Assembly (NCBI GenBank): GCA_047777415.1
Contig: JBKEEO010000001.1
Location: forward strand, 1,054,001-1,118,000
Source: Caproicibacter sp047777415
Lineage (GTDB): Bacteria; Bacillota; Clostridia; Oscillospirales; Acutalibacteraceae
DNA: 64,000 nucleotides
Direction: 5' to 3'
Translations under genes and position numbers: made by a program
The notes under the pieces: generated by a model
Seen by the model: the letters and a program-made list of their open reading frames with translations, nothing else
Database searches by the model: none
Told to the model about the DNA's origin: nothing
Shown here: one piece after another, positions 44,877 through 54,047 of the stretch
Layout: every line of letters starts with the position of its first letter
Position numbering within the stretch: position 1 is the first letter of the stretch

Positions 44877-44913
44877 AGCCCTAAAAGCCGCATCAATATC
44901 GGCTTTTAGGGCT
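44877..44913 (-). terminator. Intrinsic terminator of the aspS-gatCAB operon
   Basis: A 14-base perfect inverted repeat (AGCCCTAAAAGCCG and its complement, 9-base loop) is followed by a T run on the minus strand, about 70 bases after gatB. Confidence 0.88.
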
Positions 44914-44984
44914 GCATACTTTTTACACGTTTCATGCGGATAAAAGGGGAATAGAAAAGCTTAATGCAAGTAAACGGCAACGCG

Positions 44985-46400
44985 TCATGCCTTCAAAAGT
45001 TCCATCAGAAGTTTTTCTGCTTCCTTAGGATTCGCGCGGCCTCTAGTCGCTTTCATCACAGCGCCGAGAATGGCTTTCAAAGCCTTTTCTTTTCCGGCCT
45101 TGTAATCGGCGGCCGCCGATTCATTTTCGGCAATCGCTTTTTCGCACACGGCTTTTAAGTCCTCCGCACTCATCCCGGCTAAATCCTCTTTGCTTAGAAA
45201 ATCCGTTGCCGGTTTGCCGGTATCCAGCATCTTTTCAAGGGTGGATTTTACGAGATTCATGCGGATTTTTCCCGCTTCCAGCAAGAGGAGAAGTTCCTTT
45301 AACTGCTCCGGAGTCACCGCAACATTGAATTCTTCCTTTTCTGCTTCACTGCCAAGACGGGCGAACATCTGTCCCAAAATACAGTTGGCAGCTGCGCGGG
45401 GCTTTTTCAATCCCTTTGCCGCCGATTCAAAGTAATCGGCAATACGACGGTGTTCAATCAAAAGACGAGCATCCGATTCCGGCAGGTCATATTCCGAAAT
45501 AAATCGCGTCAGGCGCGCTTGCGGGTTTTCCGGCATTTGCGCACGGATGGATTCTTTCATTTCATCCGTTACCTGTATGGTGACTAGGTCCGGTTCGCGG
45601 AAATAACGATAATCATGGGCATCTTCTTTGCCGCGCATACTCTCTGTGCAACCGGTTGATTCATCGTAACGCCGGGTTTCCTGCACGACTTCTTCTCCAC
45701 TCATCAAAAGGTCTGTCTGGCGGTCAAATTCATAGGAAATTGCCTTTACCATATGGGCAAAGGAGTTCATATTTTTAATTTCCGTACGAGTGCCGAATGT
45801 CTTTTGCCCGACGGGACGCACGGAGACGTTTACATCGCAGCGCAGGGAGCCTTCCTGCATTTTGCAGTCGGAAACGCCGATATAGCGCAGAATCATCTGC
45901 AGCTTTTCGACGTACTCCTGCACTTCTTCCACGCTGTGCAGATCCGGTTCCGTTACAATTTCAATCAGCGGCACACCACCGCGGTTGTAATCGACAAAGG
46001 TATTGCCGCGCTCGTGCACCAGTTTGCCGGCGTCCTCCTCAATATGAATGCGGTTGATGCGTACACGCTGCCCGTTCGACAGCTCAATCCAGCCGTTTTT
46101 GCACAGCGGCATGTCATATTGAGAAATCTGATAGGCTTTCGGTAAATCAGGATACACATAATTTTTGCGGTCCATTTTGGAAATCGGGCTGATTTCACAA
46201 TTTGTGGCAAGACCCGCCATCACGGCGTATTCCACCACGGCCTTGTTCAGTTTAGGCAGTGTGCCGGGCAGTCCGATGCAGATAGGACAGCAATGAGTAT
46301 TTGGCTCCCCGCCGAATTCGGTGGAGCAGGAACAAAATATTTTTGTCTTTGTGGCAAGTTCCACATGAGTTTCCAGTCCGCAGACCAATTCGTAATTCAT
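44985..46400 (-). CDS. gatB: Asp-tRNA(Asn)/Glu-tRNA(Gln) amidotransferase subunit B
   Basis: The 471-residue protein begins YELVCGLETHVELATKTKIF and contains the zinc-site region SCSTEFGGEPNTHCCPICIGLPGTLP and the GGVPLIEIVTEPDLHS segment, all typical of GatB. It activates the acyl group of mischarged tRNA with ATP. It overlaps gatA by 4 bases. Length is normal and the C-terminal YqeY-like tail is present. Confidence 0.97.
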   Translation of the reverse strand: MNYELVCGLETHVELATKTKIFCSCSTEFGGEPNTHCCPICIGLPGTLPKLNKAVVEYAVMAGLATNCEISPISKMDRKNYVYPDLPKAYQISQYDMPLCKNGWIELSNGQRVRINRIHIEEDAGKLVHERGNTFVDYNRGGVPLIEIVTEPDLHSVEEVQEYVEKLQMILRYIGVSDCKMQEGSLRCDVNVSVRPVGQKTFGTRTEIKNMNSFAHMVKAISYEFDRQTDLLMSGEEVVQETRRYDESTGCTESMRGKEDAHDYRYFREPDLVTIQVTDEMKESIRAQMPENPQARLTRFISEYDLPESDARLLIEHRRIADYFESAAKGLKKPRAAANCILGQMFARLGSEAEKEEFNVAVTPEQLKELLLLLEAGKIRMNLVKSTLEKMLDTGKPATDFLSKEDLAGMSAEDLKAVCEKAIAENESAAADYKAGKEKALKAILGAVMKATRGRANPKEAEKLLMELLKA

Positions 46401-47863
46401 AGCACAACCCCCGTTTCCACAGCGCGGAAAACATCCTTCCTCGCCGCCTGTTCATACTGGAACGCGGTATTGAGCAGCTTTGGTTCGGAGAATCGAGCTC
46501 CAATCAGCTGCAGCCCAACGGGCATGGAGTCTTTACCAAAACCGCATGGAATGCTAAGAGCCGGCAGACCGGCGATATTGACCGGAACGGTGCAGATATC
46601 GGTTAAATAGGTTTCAACCGCATCCTGTGCGGTGAAGTTCAGCGGAAACGCCGTCATCGGAACAGTCGGGGCGGCGATAACATCGCAATGCCCAAAAGCA
46701 TCGTCAAATGCTTTGACGATTGTTCCGCGGAGGTTTTGTGCCTTTTTGTAGAATGCATCATAATATCCGGCGCTTAGCACATAAGTGCCAAGCAGAATGC
46801 GGCGCTTCACCTCGGTGCCGAATCCCTCGCTCCTGGTTTTGCAAATCATCTCGTCACGGTTGTTATAATGCTCCGTGCGGTAGCCAAAGCGAATCCCGTC
46901 GTAGCGTCCCAGATTGGAGGATGCCTCCGCGCAAGCGAGAATATAGTAGACGGGCAGGCTGTATTTGAGCGACGGCATGGACAATTCCACAATCTCCGCA
47001 CCAAGCGATTCATACACCTTGAGTGCGTTCTGCAAAGCGGATTTTACATCTTCGCGGATGCCGTCGTAATATTCTTTCGGAACACCGATTTTTAATCCGC
47101 GGATATCTTTGCCAAGAGCAGGCGAAGCGGGCTGTGCTTTTGTGCTGCTTGTTGAATCCATTGGGTCATATTTCGCGATTGCATCATATACCAGCGCGGC
47201 ATCTTCCACGCTTTGTGCAATCGGGCCGATTTGGTCAAAGCTGGAGGCATAGGCAATCAAACCGTAGCGTGAAACGGCACCGTAGGTCGGTTTAAAGCCG
47301 ACAACGCCGCAAAAACTTGCGGGCTGACGAATGGACCCGCCGGTATCGGAGCCAAGCCCGAACGCCGCTAAATTTCCGGCAACCGCAGCAGCGGTTCCGC
47401 CGCTGCTGCCGCCAGCCACACGCTCAGTATTATGGGGATTTTTTGCCCCGCCAAAGCAGGAGGTTTCACAGGAGGACCCCATGGCAAACTCGTCCATGTT
47501 GGCTTTGCCCAAAAGCACTGCATCCTGTTTTTTCAAGATATCCCAGACAGTCGCGTCATAGATAGGGGTGTATCCCTGTAAAATCTTTGAGCAGCAGGTG
47601 GTTTCAATACCGTTTGTGGAGATATTATCTTTCAGCGTCATGGGAATTCCCGCAAGCGGAGATAGCTCTTCTCCCGCTGCAAGCTTGCGGTCAACTTCCG
47701 CCGCTGTTTTCAGTGCTGTTTCCGGTGTAAGTTTCACATATGCGTTCAGACGCTTGTTTTCTTTTTCGGCAGTTTCCAAATATTTTTTGGTCAGCTCCGT
47801 GCAGCTGATTTCTCCCGACCGCAGGAGCTTTCCAATTTTAGAAATCAATCCGTAGTGTTCCAT
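46397..47863 (-). CDS. gatA: Asp-tRNA(Asn)/Glu-tRNA(Gln) amidotransferase subunit A
   Basis: The 488-residue protein is an amidase-signature enzyme: Lys in PMTLKDNI, and the Ser-rich motif GGSSGGTAAAVAGNLAAFGL with DTGGSIRQPASF supplying the cis-Ser and nucleophile. It releases ammonia from glutamine for the GatB reaction. It lies between gatC and gatB. Confidence 0.97.
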   Translation of the reverse strand: MEHYGLISKIGKLLRSGEISCTELTKKYLETAEKENKRLNAYVKLTPETALKTAAEVDRKLAAGEELSPLAGIPMTLKDNISTNGIETTCCSKILQGYTPIYDATVWDILKKQDAVLLGKANMDEFAMGSSCETSCFGGAKNPHNTERVAGGSSGGTAAAVAGNLAAFGLGSDTGGSIRQPASFCGVVGFKPTYGAVSRYGLIAYASSFDQIGPIAQSVEDAALVYDAIAKYDPMDSTSSTKAQPASPALGKDIRGLKIGVPKEYYDGIREDVKSALQNALKVYESLGAEIVELSMPSLKYSLPVYYILACAEASSNLGRYDGIRFGYRTEHYNNRDEMICKTRSEGFGTEVKRRILLGTYVLSAGYYDAFYKKAQNLRGTIVKAFDDAFGHCDVIAAPTVPMTAFPLNFTAQDAVETYLTDICTVPVNIAGLPALSIPCGFGKDSMPVGLQLIGARFSEPKLLNTAFQYEQAARKDVFRAVETGVVL

Positions 47864-47872
47864 CAGGCCCTC

Positions 47873-48151
47873 CTACATACGCCGCCGCACAAGGAAATAA
47901 CCGTCTTCCCGGCTTGGCGCGTTTTTCAAAATTTCTTCCCTGTCAAAAGAGGGAACAACACTATCTTCACGAAATACATTGGAAAGATTGTAGCTATTGT
48001 CAAAGTCTGCCGTGTCGGCGGAAACGGAGTTGACTGTATTTGCAAATTCAATGATGCTGTTCATATCCTGCGTTAAGCTGTCAAGCTCGTCCGGTTCCAC
48101 GGAAAGCTTTGCAAGCTGTGCAATTTTCAGGATTTCTTCGTCGGTGACCAT
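47873..48151 (-). CDS. gatC: Asp-tRNA(Asn)/Glu-tRNA(Gln) amidotransferase subunit C
   Basis: The 92-residue protein shows the GatC pattern (EEILKIAQLAKLSVEPDELD, then a C-terminal VPSFDREEILKNAPSREDGYFLV). It stabilises the GatA-GatB complex. It follows aspS by 18 bases and precedes gatA by 9. Confidence 0.95.
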   Translation of the reverse strand: MVTDEEILKIAQLAKLSVEPDELDSLTQDMNSIIEFANTVNSVSADTADFDNSYNLSNVFREDSVVPSFDREEILKNAPSREDGYFLVRRRM

Positions 48152-48169
48152 CTCAAAACTCCTTTCGGA

Positions 48170-49921
48170 TTACTTTCTCAGCCGGATGTGCACTTCACGC
48201 AGTTGTTGTTCTGTAACCTCGTTTGGCGCACCCATCATAACGTCCTGCGCGTTGGAATTCATTGGGAACGCGATGACTTCTCGGATATTTTCCTCACCGG
48301 TTAAAAGCATTAGCATGCGGTCAATGCCGGGTGCCATACCAGCGTGCGGCGGAGCACCGAACTGAAATGCATGGTAGAGAGAAGTAAATTTATTCTTCAG
48401 GTCTTCCTCTGTATATCCGGCTATTTCGAAGGCCTTTTTCATGATATCGATGCGGTGGTTGCGCACTGCGCCGGAAGAAAGTTCCACACCATTGCACACA
48501 ATGTCATACTGATATGCCAAGATGTCCTCAGGATTTTTATTTAAGAGTGCATCCATTCCGCCCTGCGGCATGGAGAAGGGGTTATGCGTAAAGGAAGGCT
48601 CGCCGGTTTCTGGGTCCGGCTCGAACATTGGAAAATCCACAACAAAGCAAAACTCAAAACGGCTTTCGTCAATGAGTCCTAAACGGCGAGCAAGTTCTGT
48701 ACGGATTTGTCCGGCTAATTCTGCCACAATGTCCGGTTCATCTGCAATGAAAAATACAACCGTGCCTGGTTTCATATCGGCCCGCTGGGTCAGTTCATCG
48801 CGTTTGTCATCCGGCAGATATTTATTGATTGGTCCTTGATAGGTTCCGTCTTCCGTAACCTTAATATAGCCCAGCCCTTTCATGCCGATGCTTTCAGCGA
48901 ATTTAAGCATATTTTCAAAAAAGCTTCTTGGCTGGTTGGCGCAATTTGGAACGCTGATGGCGCGGACAATTTTATTTTTAAACGGTACAAATGTGGTATT
49001 CTCGAATATATCGGTAATGTCTATAATGATAAGTGGATTGCGCAAATCCGGCTTATCTGTTCCGTATTTCAGCATGGCCTCAGAATAGGGGATGCGCGGA
49101 AACGGAGCCTTTGTCACAGCCTTATCGGAAAAACGGGAGAATGTTTCACCGACCACTTCCTCGGCAACTTTGAAAACATCTTCCTGCGTGGCAAACGCCA
49201 TTTCAAAATCCAGCTGATAAAATTCGCCCGGAGAGCGGTCGGCACGCGCGTCCTCGTCGCGGAAACACGGGGCAACCTGAAAATAGCGGTCGAACCCGGA
49301 GACCATTAAAAGCTGTTTGAACAACTGCGGAGCCTGCGGCAGCGCGTAAAACTTGCCAGGATGACGGCGGCTTGGAATCAAATAATCCCGCGCGCCTTCC
49401 GGAGAGGAGGCGGAGAGAATCGGAGTTTGAATTTCCAAAAATCCGAGTTCCGTCATCTTTTGGCGCAGGAAAGAGATAACCTGCGAACGCAGGACAATAT
49501 TTTGATGTACCTTCGGGTTTCGCAGATCCAGATATCGATATTTTAAACGAACCTCTTCCTTTGTTTCCCGGGAGAGGGGAACTTCAAAAGGAAGACTCTG
49601 AAGGACCTTGCCGAGTACTGTAAGCTTTTTTACTGTAATTTCCACCGTGCCGGTTGGAATTTTTGGGTTTACGGTTTCTTCATCGCGCAGAACGACAGTG
49701 CCGGATACTGTTAGGCTGCATTCACGGCTAACTTCTTCCAGAAGCGCATCATCATAGACAACAATCTGGACCACACCGGAATGATCCCTGATATCCAGGA
49801 ATTTAATGCCGCCGTGGTCCCGGATATTTTCCACCCATCCCGCAACGCGGATTTCCCTCCCGATGTCCTTTTCGCTGACTTCGCCGCAAAAATGCGTGCG
49901 GTACTGGTTGCTTAGGTTCAT
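48170..49921 (-). CDS. aspS: Aspartyl-tRNA synthetase, probably non-discriminating
   Basis: The 583-residue protein is a bacterial-type class II synthetase: anticodon-binding barrel first, motif 2 FRDEDARADRSPGEFYQLDF, the GAD insertion in the middle and motif 3 GMAPGIDRMLMLL. The anticodon domain has His 36 (NIRDHGG), where discriminating enzymes often carry Leu; this residue was linked to non-discriminating AspRS. Together with direct linkage to gatCAB this suggests it charges tRNA-Asn with Asp for amidation. No asnS is in the window to test this. Confidence 0.96.
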   Translation of the reverse strand: MNLSNQYRTHFCGEVSEKDIGREIRVAGWVENIRDHGGIKFLDIRDHSGVVQIVVYDDALLEEVSRECSLTVSGTVVLRDEETVNPKIPTGTVEITVKKLTVLGKVLQSLPFEVPLSRETKEEVRLKYRYLDLRNPKVHQNIVLRSQVISFLRQKMTELGFLEIQTPILSASSPEGARDYLIPSRRHPGKFYALPQAPQLFKQLLMVSGFDRYFQVAPCFRDEDARADRSPGEFYQLDFEMAFATQEDVFKVAEEVVGETFSRFSDKAVTKAPFPRIPYSEAMLKYGTDKPDLRNPLIIIDITDIFENTTFVPFKNKIVRAISVPNCANQPRSFFENMLKFAESIGMKGLGYIKVTEDGTYQGPINKYLPDDKRDELTQRADMKPGTVVFFIADEPDIVAELAGQIRTELARRLGLIDESRFEFCFVVDFPMFEPDPETGEPSFTHNPFSMPQGGMDALLNKNPEDILAYQYDIVCNGVELSSGAVRNHRIDIMKKAFEIAGYTEEDLKNKFTSLYHAFQFGAPPHAGMAPGIDRMLMLLTGEENIREVIAFPMNSNAQDVMMGAPNEVTEQQLREVHIRLRK

Positions 49922-49960
49922 GTTCCGTTAATCCCCTTTATGTGCAATTTTTTAAAAATT

Positions 49961-49989
49961 ATTATAACATAGAACAAATAGTGATTCAA
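49961..49989 (-). promoter_or_regulatory. Promoter of the aspS-gatCAB operon
   Basis: On the minus strand TTGAAT (49984-49989), 17 bases, TATAAT (49961-49966) predicts a short leader of about 30 bases, too short for a T-box. Confidence 0.75.
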
Positions 49990-50122
49990 TTCCAAAAGAT
50001 GTGCCACCCAAGGGCATTGCTTCGTTCGGAATTTCTTTATCTCATTACCAAATTATCATACCACATTTTTGCATGAAACGCGATACAAAATTGCGCGGTC
50101 TTAGGTTTTTAAACGGGAATTA

Positions 50123-51343
50123 TCATTCACTTTGAGGAACTTTGACTAAGTTGAGCAAGACTTCCACCATTTTGTCCATTGCCTGCACAGAAATAAATTC
50201 AAATCTGCTGTGAAAATTTTGCCCACCGGTCGGAAGGTTCGGGCAGGGCAGCCCCATAAACGATAGTCTGGCTCCGTCAGTTCCTCCGCGGATTGGAACG
50301 GCGCGCGGCGTGATTCCGGCCTCTTTCATGGCCTGTTCAGCGCGTGTGATGATTTCAGGGTGCTCCTTGATTTTCTCTTTCATATTATAATAGGAATCAT
50401 TTAAATCCAACTCAAATGTTCCTGCACCGTATTTATCATTGAGGTATTTTGTGATTTTTTGAATGGTTGTTTTGCGCGTTTCGAATTTCTCGCGGTTGTG
50501 GTCGCGGATAATATAGCGAAGTTGTGCATTCTCTGCATCTCCGGCAATGCGGGTCAGATGGTAAAACCCTTCATATCCTTCCGTATGCTCCGGTGTTTCC
50601 GCCGCCGGCAGCATGGAATGAAACTCCACCGCCAACTGGGCGGCATTTTTCATGCGGTTTTTAGCATTTCCGGGGTGAGCACTCACGCCATGAATGTTGA
50701 TAACAGCTGAGGCAGCGTTAAAATTTTCATACTCAAGTTCACCCAGTGTTCCGCCGTCCACGGTATAAGCAAAATCAGCGCCAAAGCCTTTTACATCGAA
50801 TCGATCCGCACCGCGCCCAACTTCTTCGTCCGGGGTAAATGCTACGGCAATTTTTCCGTGGGGGATACCGCGGCGGTTCAGTTCTTCCATGGCAGTTAAA
50901 ATTTCCGCGATGCCTGCCTTATCATCCGCGCCGAGTAACGTAGTCCCGTCTGTGACAATTAGGTCATCTCCAACGTAATTGCTAAGATATGGATAATCTT
51001 GCGTGCGCATGACAATATTCTTTTCTTCACTGAGTACAATGTCCCCGCCGTCATAATCTTTGACGATGCGAGGTTTGATGTCCGCACCGGGTGCCGCGTC
51101 GGAGGTGTCCATATGCGCAATGAGTCCGATGGTTGGGGCTTGGATATCGCAATTTGCGGGAAGCGTGCCGTACACATACCCAAATTCATCTCGGCGCACG
51201 TCCGCAAAACCGAGGGAGTTCATTTCCTCCGCAAGTGAATCCGCAAGACGAAGCTGCCCCGGTGTACTGGGGCAGCTTGTGCTATCCTCATTGGATGTGG
51301 TTTCGAACGATGCATAGTGAATCAATCTTTCATAAGCTTTCAT
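50123..51343 (-). CDS. pepT: Peptidase T (tripeptide aminopeptidase)
   Basis: The 406-residue M20 metallopeptidase has the first zinc His in LIAHMDTSDAAPG, bridging Asp in TTLLGADDKAGIAE, Glu pair in FTPDEEVGRG, and C-terminal RGGTDGARLSFMGLPCPNLPTGG. It removes the N-terminal residue from tripeptides in the cytoplasm. It is followed upstream by the MocR regulator gene on the same strand, 17 bases apart. Confidence 0.95.
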   Translation of the reverse strand: MKAYERLIHYASFETTSNEDSTSCPSTPGQLRLADSLAEEMNSLGFADVRRDEFGYVYGTLPANCDIQAPTIGLIAHMDTSDAAPGADIKPRIVKDYDGGDIVLSEEKNIVMRTQDYPYLSNYVGDDLIVTDGTTLLGADDKAGIAEILTAMEELNRRGIPHGKIAVAFTPDEEVGRGADRFDVKGFGADFAYTVDGGTLGELEYENFNAASAVINIHGVSAHPGNAKNRMKNAAQLAVEFHSMLPAAETPEHTEGYEGFYHLTRIAGDAENAQLRYIIRDHNREKFETRKTTIQKITKYLNDKYGAGTFELDLNDSYYNMKEKIKEHPEIITRAEQAMKEAGITPRAVPIRGGTDGARLSFMGLPCPNLPTGGQNFHSRFEFISVQAMDKMVEVLLNLVKVPQSE

Positions 51344-51360
51344 TTACATTTCTCACCTCA

Positions 51361-52737
51361 TCATTTTAGTACGCTCTCCCATGCAGCTTTTAAGCACTCA
51401 ACGGCGGGCTCAATTTGTTCAAATGGAATACCTGCAAACCCCAGCAGTATTTTTTTGCCGTCCGAAGTAATCCCAACGCGAACCTCTTGTTTCAGGGCAA
51501 GCGTGTAAAGCGTGTGTGCGTCCGCCTCGGTGTGGATAGTCAGAATCATACTCAGCGGGGTTTCCTGCAGTAGAATATCGATTTGCCTGCCAAATGCCTG
51601 TTTCAGTGCATGGGTCAAAGTTTCGCATTTGGCGCCGTAAAGTTTTCTCAGCCGCCTTAAATGCCGTTCCATCTGCCCGCTTTTAATATAATTGGCAAGT
51701 GCCAGCTGTTCGATTTTGGAAGCGGTCTGATTATAGTTTGCAGCTCTTTTCAAGTATTTCTCCAGCAGTGGCGGCGTCAGTACCATGTACCCAATGCGTA
51801 CCGATGGGAGCAATAGTTTGGAAAACGAACCGATATAGACAACGCTGCGTCCGGCTCCCATGCCCTGCAGGGCGGGAATCGGCCTCGCGCGGTAGCGCAG
51901 CTCCCCGTTGTGGTCATCCTCTATGATAATCCCGCCGCTTTCCCAGGCCCAGCGTAGCAGTTCCATACGGCGGCTGATGGGCAGACACATTCCGGTGCGA
52001 ACCCGATTGGAAGGGCTGATGAATGCCAGTTTGGCGCCGCTGTCCCGCAGTGCCTGCATCACTGGCCCATCCTCGTCCCCCGGCAATTTGATGACCGAAA
52101 ACCCGCAATCTTTAAAAATTTGTTCAGCCTGCGGAAAGCCGGGTTCTTCCATAGCCACTGTTTTTTCGCCGTCATTTAACAAACCGCATAACAAGGAAAG
52201 CAGCGGCTGTGTTCCTGCACCGATGACAATCTGGTTTGGAGCGGCATGAACGCCGCGTGCTCCGTAACTGTAGGAGGAAAGCGCTTCACGCAAGGCATAT
52301 TCGCCTTGATGTTCACCGTAGGACGCAATGACTTCCTGTCGGTTGAGCACGTCTCGAATTTGCCTGCGCCACAATTTTAAGTCCATGTTTTGGCTGTCCA
52401 CACAGTCGCTGCCGAAATTGTAACGAAACTGCGGGCCTTTGGGCAGGGGAAAATTTGTGGGCGAGGCCGGCCGAATCAGTTCCGGTTTGCGTGCCTCCAA
52501 GACAAAATACCCCCGCTGCGGACGAGCTCGAATATATCCCTCCACGCTGAGTTGCTGATAGGCGCTCTCAACGGTCGTGCAGCTGATATGAAGCCCTTCT
52601 GCCATGGTGCGAATGGAAGGCAGACGTTCGCCTGCTTTCAAATTCCCGGATTCCACTGCCCGTCGTATGGAAGAATAGAGCTGTTGGTACAGCGGAATAT
52701 CGGAATCTCGGTTCAGTTGTAAAAAATCATACGTCAT
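51361..52737 (-). CDS. MocR/PdxR-family regulator (GntR HTH plus aminotransferase domain)
   Basis: The protein has an N-terminal GntR winged helix (DIPLYQQLYSSIRRAVESGN, RLPSIRTMAEGLHISCTTVE) and a fold type I aminotransferase-like domain with the PLP Lys in YIGSFSKLLLPSVRIGYMV. MocR proteins sense PLP or amino compounds. ATG 52737 gives 458 residues; a TTG 12 bases upstream is possible and neither start has a good ribosome binding site. It is divergent from two ECF S-component genes, which suggests control of vitamin B6 uptake (PdxR role), an inference from context. Confidence 0.9.
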   Translation of the reverse strand: MTYDFLQLNRDSDIPLYQQLYSSIRRAVESGNLKAGERLPSIRTMAEGLHISCTTVESAYQQLSVEGYIRARPQRGYFVLEARKPELIRPASPTNFPLPKGPQFRYNFGSDCVDSQNMDLKLWRRQIRDVLNRQEVIASYGEHQGEYALREALSSYSYGARGVHAAPNQIVIGAGTQPLLSLLCGLLNDGEKTVAMEEPGFPQAEQIFKDCGFSVIKLPGDEDGPVMQALRDSGAKLAFISPSNRVRTGMCLPISRRMELLRWAWESGGIIIEDDHNGELRYRARPIPALQGMGAGRSVVYIGSFSKLLLPSVRIGYMVLTPPLLEKYLKRAANYNQTASKIEQLALANYIKSGQMERHLRRLRKLYGAKCETLTHALKQAFGRQIDILLQETPLSMILTIHTEADAHTLYTLALKQEVRVGITSDGKKILLGFAGIPFEQIEPAVECLKAAWESVLK

Positions 52738-52747
52738 AAAAATCGCC

Positions 52748-52778
52748 AACTGTACTGATAAAATTTTTTCAAACTGTA
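52748..52778. promoter_or_regulatory. Direct-repeat candidate operator for MocR
   Basis: AACTGTA occurs twice in the same direction (52748-52754 and 52772-52778), 24 bases apart, in the divergent promoter region of the MocR and ECF genes. MocR/PdxR regulators commonly bind direct repeats here. A minus-strand promoter with TTGAAA and TTTTAT boxes overlaps the repeats. Confidence 0.55.
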
Positions 52779-52854
52779 TATTTCAATCATAACAGTGATT
52801 GGCTATCATTATAACAACATTGATTTTGCAATGCAATCCCACGGAGGTGAAATT

Positions 52855-53385
52855 ATGAAGAAATTGTCCGGAACAGGACTGATTGTTTTTACGGCATTGT
52901 TTGCCGCGCTGATTTTCGTTGTGACGGCGTACCTGTTCCACATACCGACCCCGGCCACGGGCGGATACATTCATCTTGGCGATGCGTTTTTATATCTTGC
53001 GGCAAGCATTTTGCCCGCTCCATACGCGGTGGCTGCGGGCGGTATTGGCGAAGCACTTTCCGATGCCATGAGCGGAAGCGTTGTTTTTGTTCTGCCCACG
53101 CTTGTGATTAAATCGGCCATGGCACTGTGTTTTACCTCTGCGGCAAAAACGGTGGTAACCAAACGCAACATGATTGCCTGCGCGGCAGCCGGTATCATTT
53201 GCGTTGTGGGATATTATCTGACGGAAGTTTTTCTGCTTGGCAGTTTTGCGGCACCGATTGCGGAAATTCCGGGTAATCTGGTTCAGGTGACGGCCAGTGC
53301 GATTATTTATCTGGTGCTTGGGCGTGCATTCGACCGCCTAAAACTGAAAGACAGTTTTGCCGCAATGGTAAAGCTTTCGCATTGA
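52855..53385 (+). CDS. ECF transporter S component (first of pair)
   Basis: The 176-residue membrane protein has six hydrophobic segments and the S-component pattern of substrate-binding subunits of ECF transporters (LIFVVTAYLFHIPTP, GGYIHLGDAFLYLAASILPAP, GGIGEALSDAMSG). ATG 52855 follows GGAGGTG; an upstream in-frame ATG at 52795 lacks one. It needs the shared EcfA-EcfT module encoded elsewhere. Given the MocR neighbour, a pyridoxine-type substrate is plausible but unproven. Confidence 0.88.
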   Translation: MKKLSGTGLIVFTALFAALIFVVTAYLFHIPTPATGGYIHLGDAFLYLAASILPAPYAVAAGGIGEALSDAMSGSVVFVLPTLVIKSAMALCFTSAAKTVVTKRNMIACAAAGIICVVGYYLTEVFLLGSFAAPIAEIPGNLVQVTASAIIYLVLGRAFDRLKLKDSFAAMVKLSH

Positions 53386-53401
53386 AAGGGGTAAATCTTT
53401 G

Positions 53402-53968
53402 ATGAGAAGCAAGAGTCAAACTGTGAATTTAGCGCTGACGGGGTTAATGGCCGCGTTGGTTTTCGTAGCTACTATGTTTTTCAAAGTGCAAATTCCAATC
53501 GGTGAAGACAAAACCATGGTTGGTTTTGCAAATGTATTTTGCATTCTGTCCGGATTGCTTCTTGGCCCGCTGTACGGCGGACTAGCGGCGGGAATCGGTT
53601 CTGCTTTGTTCGATTTGGTAGGCGGCTGGGCTTCAAGTGCACCGGTCACATTGGTCACAAAATTTGCCATGGCATGGATTTGCGGCTTAATTGTCTGGCA
53701 TGGGGCGGAAGGCACGAAAAAACTCTCCCGCGTGATTGTCGGGGCAGTCACAGGTTCGCTTTCGTACTCTGCCTTATATATGGCTTATTCCGCTCTCAAA
53801 GCGGTTTTGCTCGGTTCCGCGGAGCAGACAATTCAAATTGTATTATTGACAAAGCTCGGAGCGACGCTGACCAACGCCGTTTTGGCCGATGTCATTGCAA
53901 TTCCTTTGTATTTTGCCGTGCGCAAAGCACTTGCGCGCAGTTTTCCCCAGGCAAGAGGAAACGAATAG
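53402..53968 (+). CDS. ECF transporter S component (second of pair)
   Basis: The 188-residue membrane protein has a similar layout to the upstream one (LTGLMAALVFVATMFFKVQIP, GFANVFCILSGLLLGPLYGG, GGLAAGIGSALFDLVGGW). ATG 53402 lies behind AAAGGGG; a TTG one codon earlier is possible. It lies 16 bases after the first S-component gene, so they are one operon. Two S components next to one MocR suggest two forms or precursors of one vitamin. Confidence 0.87.
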   Translation: MRSKSQTVNLALTGLMAALVFVATMFFKVQIPIGEDKTMVGFANVFCILSGLLLGPLYGGLAAGIGSALFDLVGGWASSAPVTLVTKFAMAWICGLIVWHGAEGTKKLSRVIVGAVTGSLSYSALYMAYSALKAVLLGSAEQTIQIVLLTKLGATLTNAVLADVIAIPLYFAVRKALARSFPQARGNE

Positions 53969-54047
53969 AAAAATTCATTGTGATTCCTCTGCGATAATGC
54001 TATAATGACTCCATACCAAAGGAACAGAAGAGATGGAGTTCATTTAA

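Noticed and set aside
49990..50060. GGGTGGCAC string upstream of aspS resembling a T-box
   Set aside because: It lies upstream of the consensus promoter at 49961-49989, outside the transcript, and lacks the rest of the T-box and a terminator.
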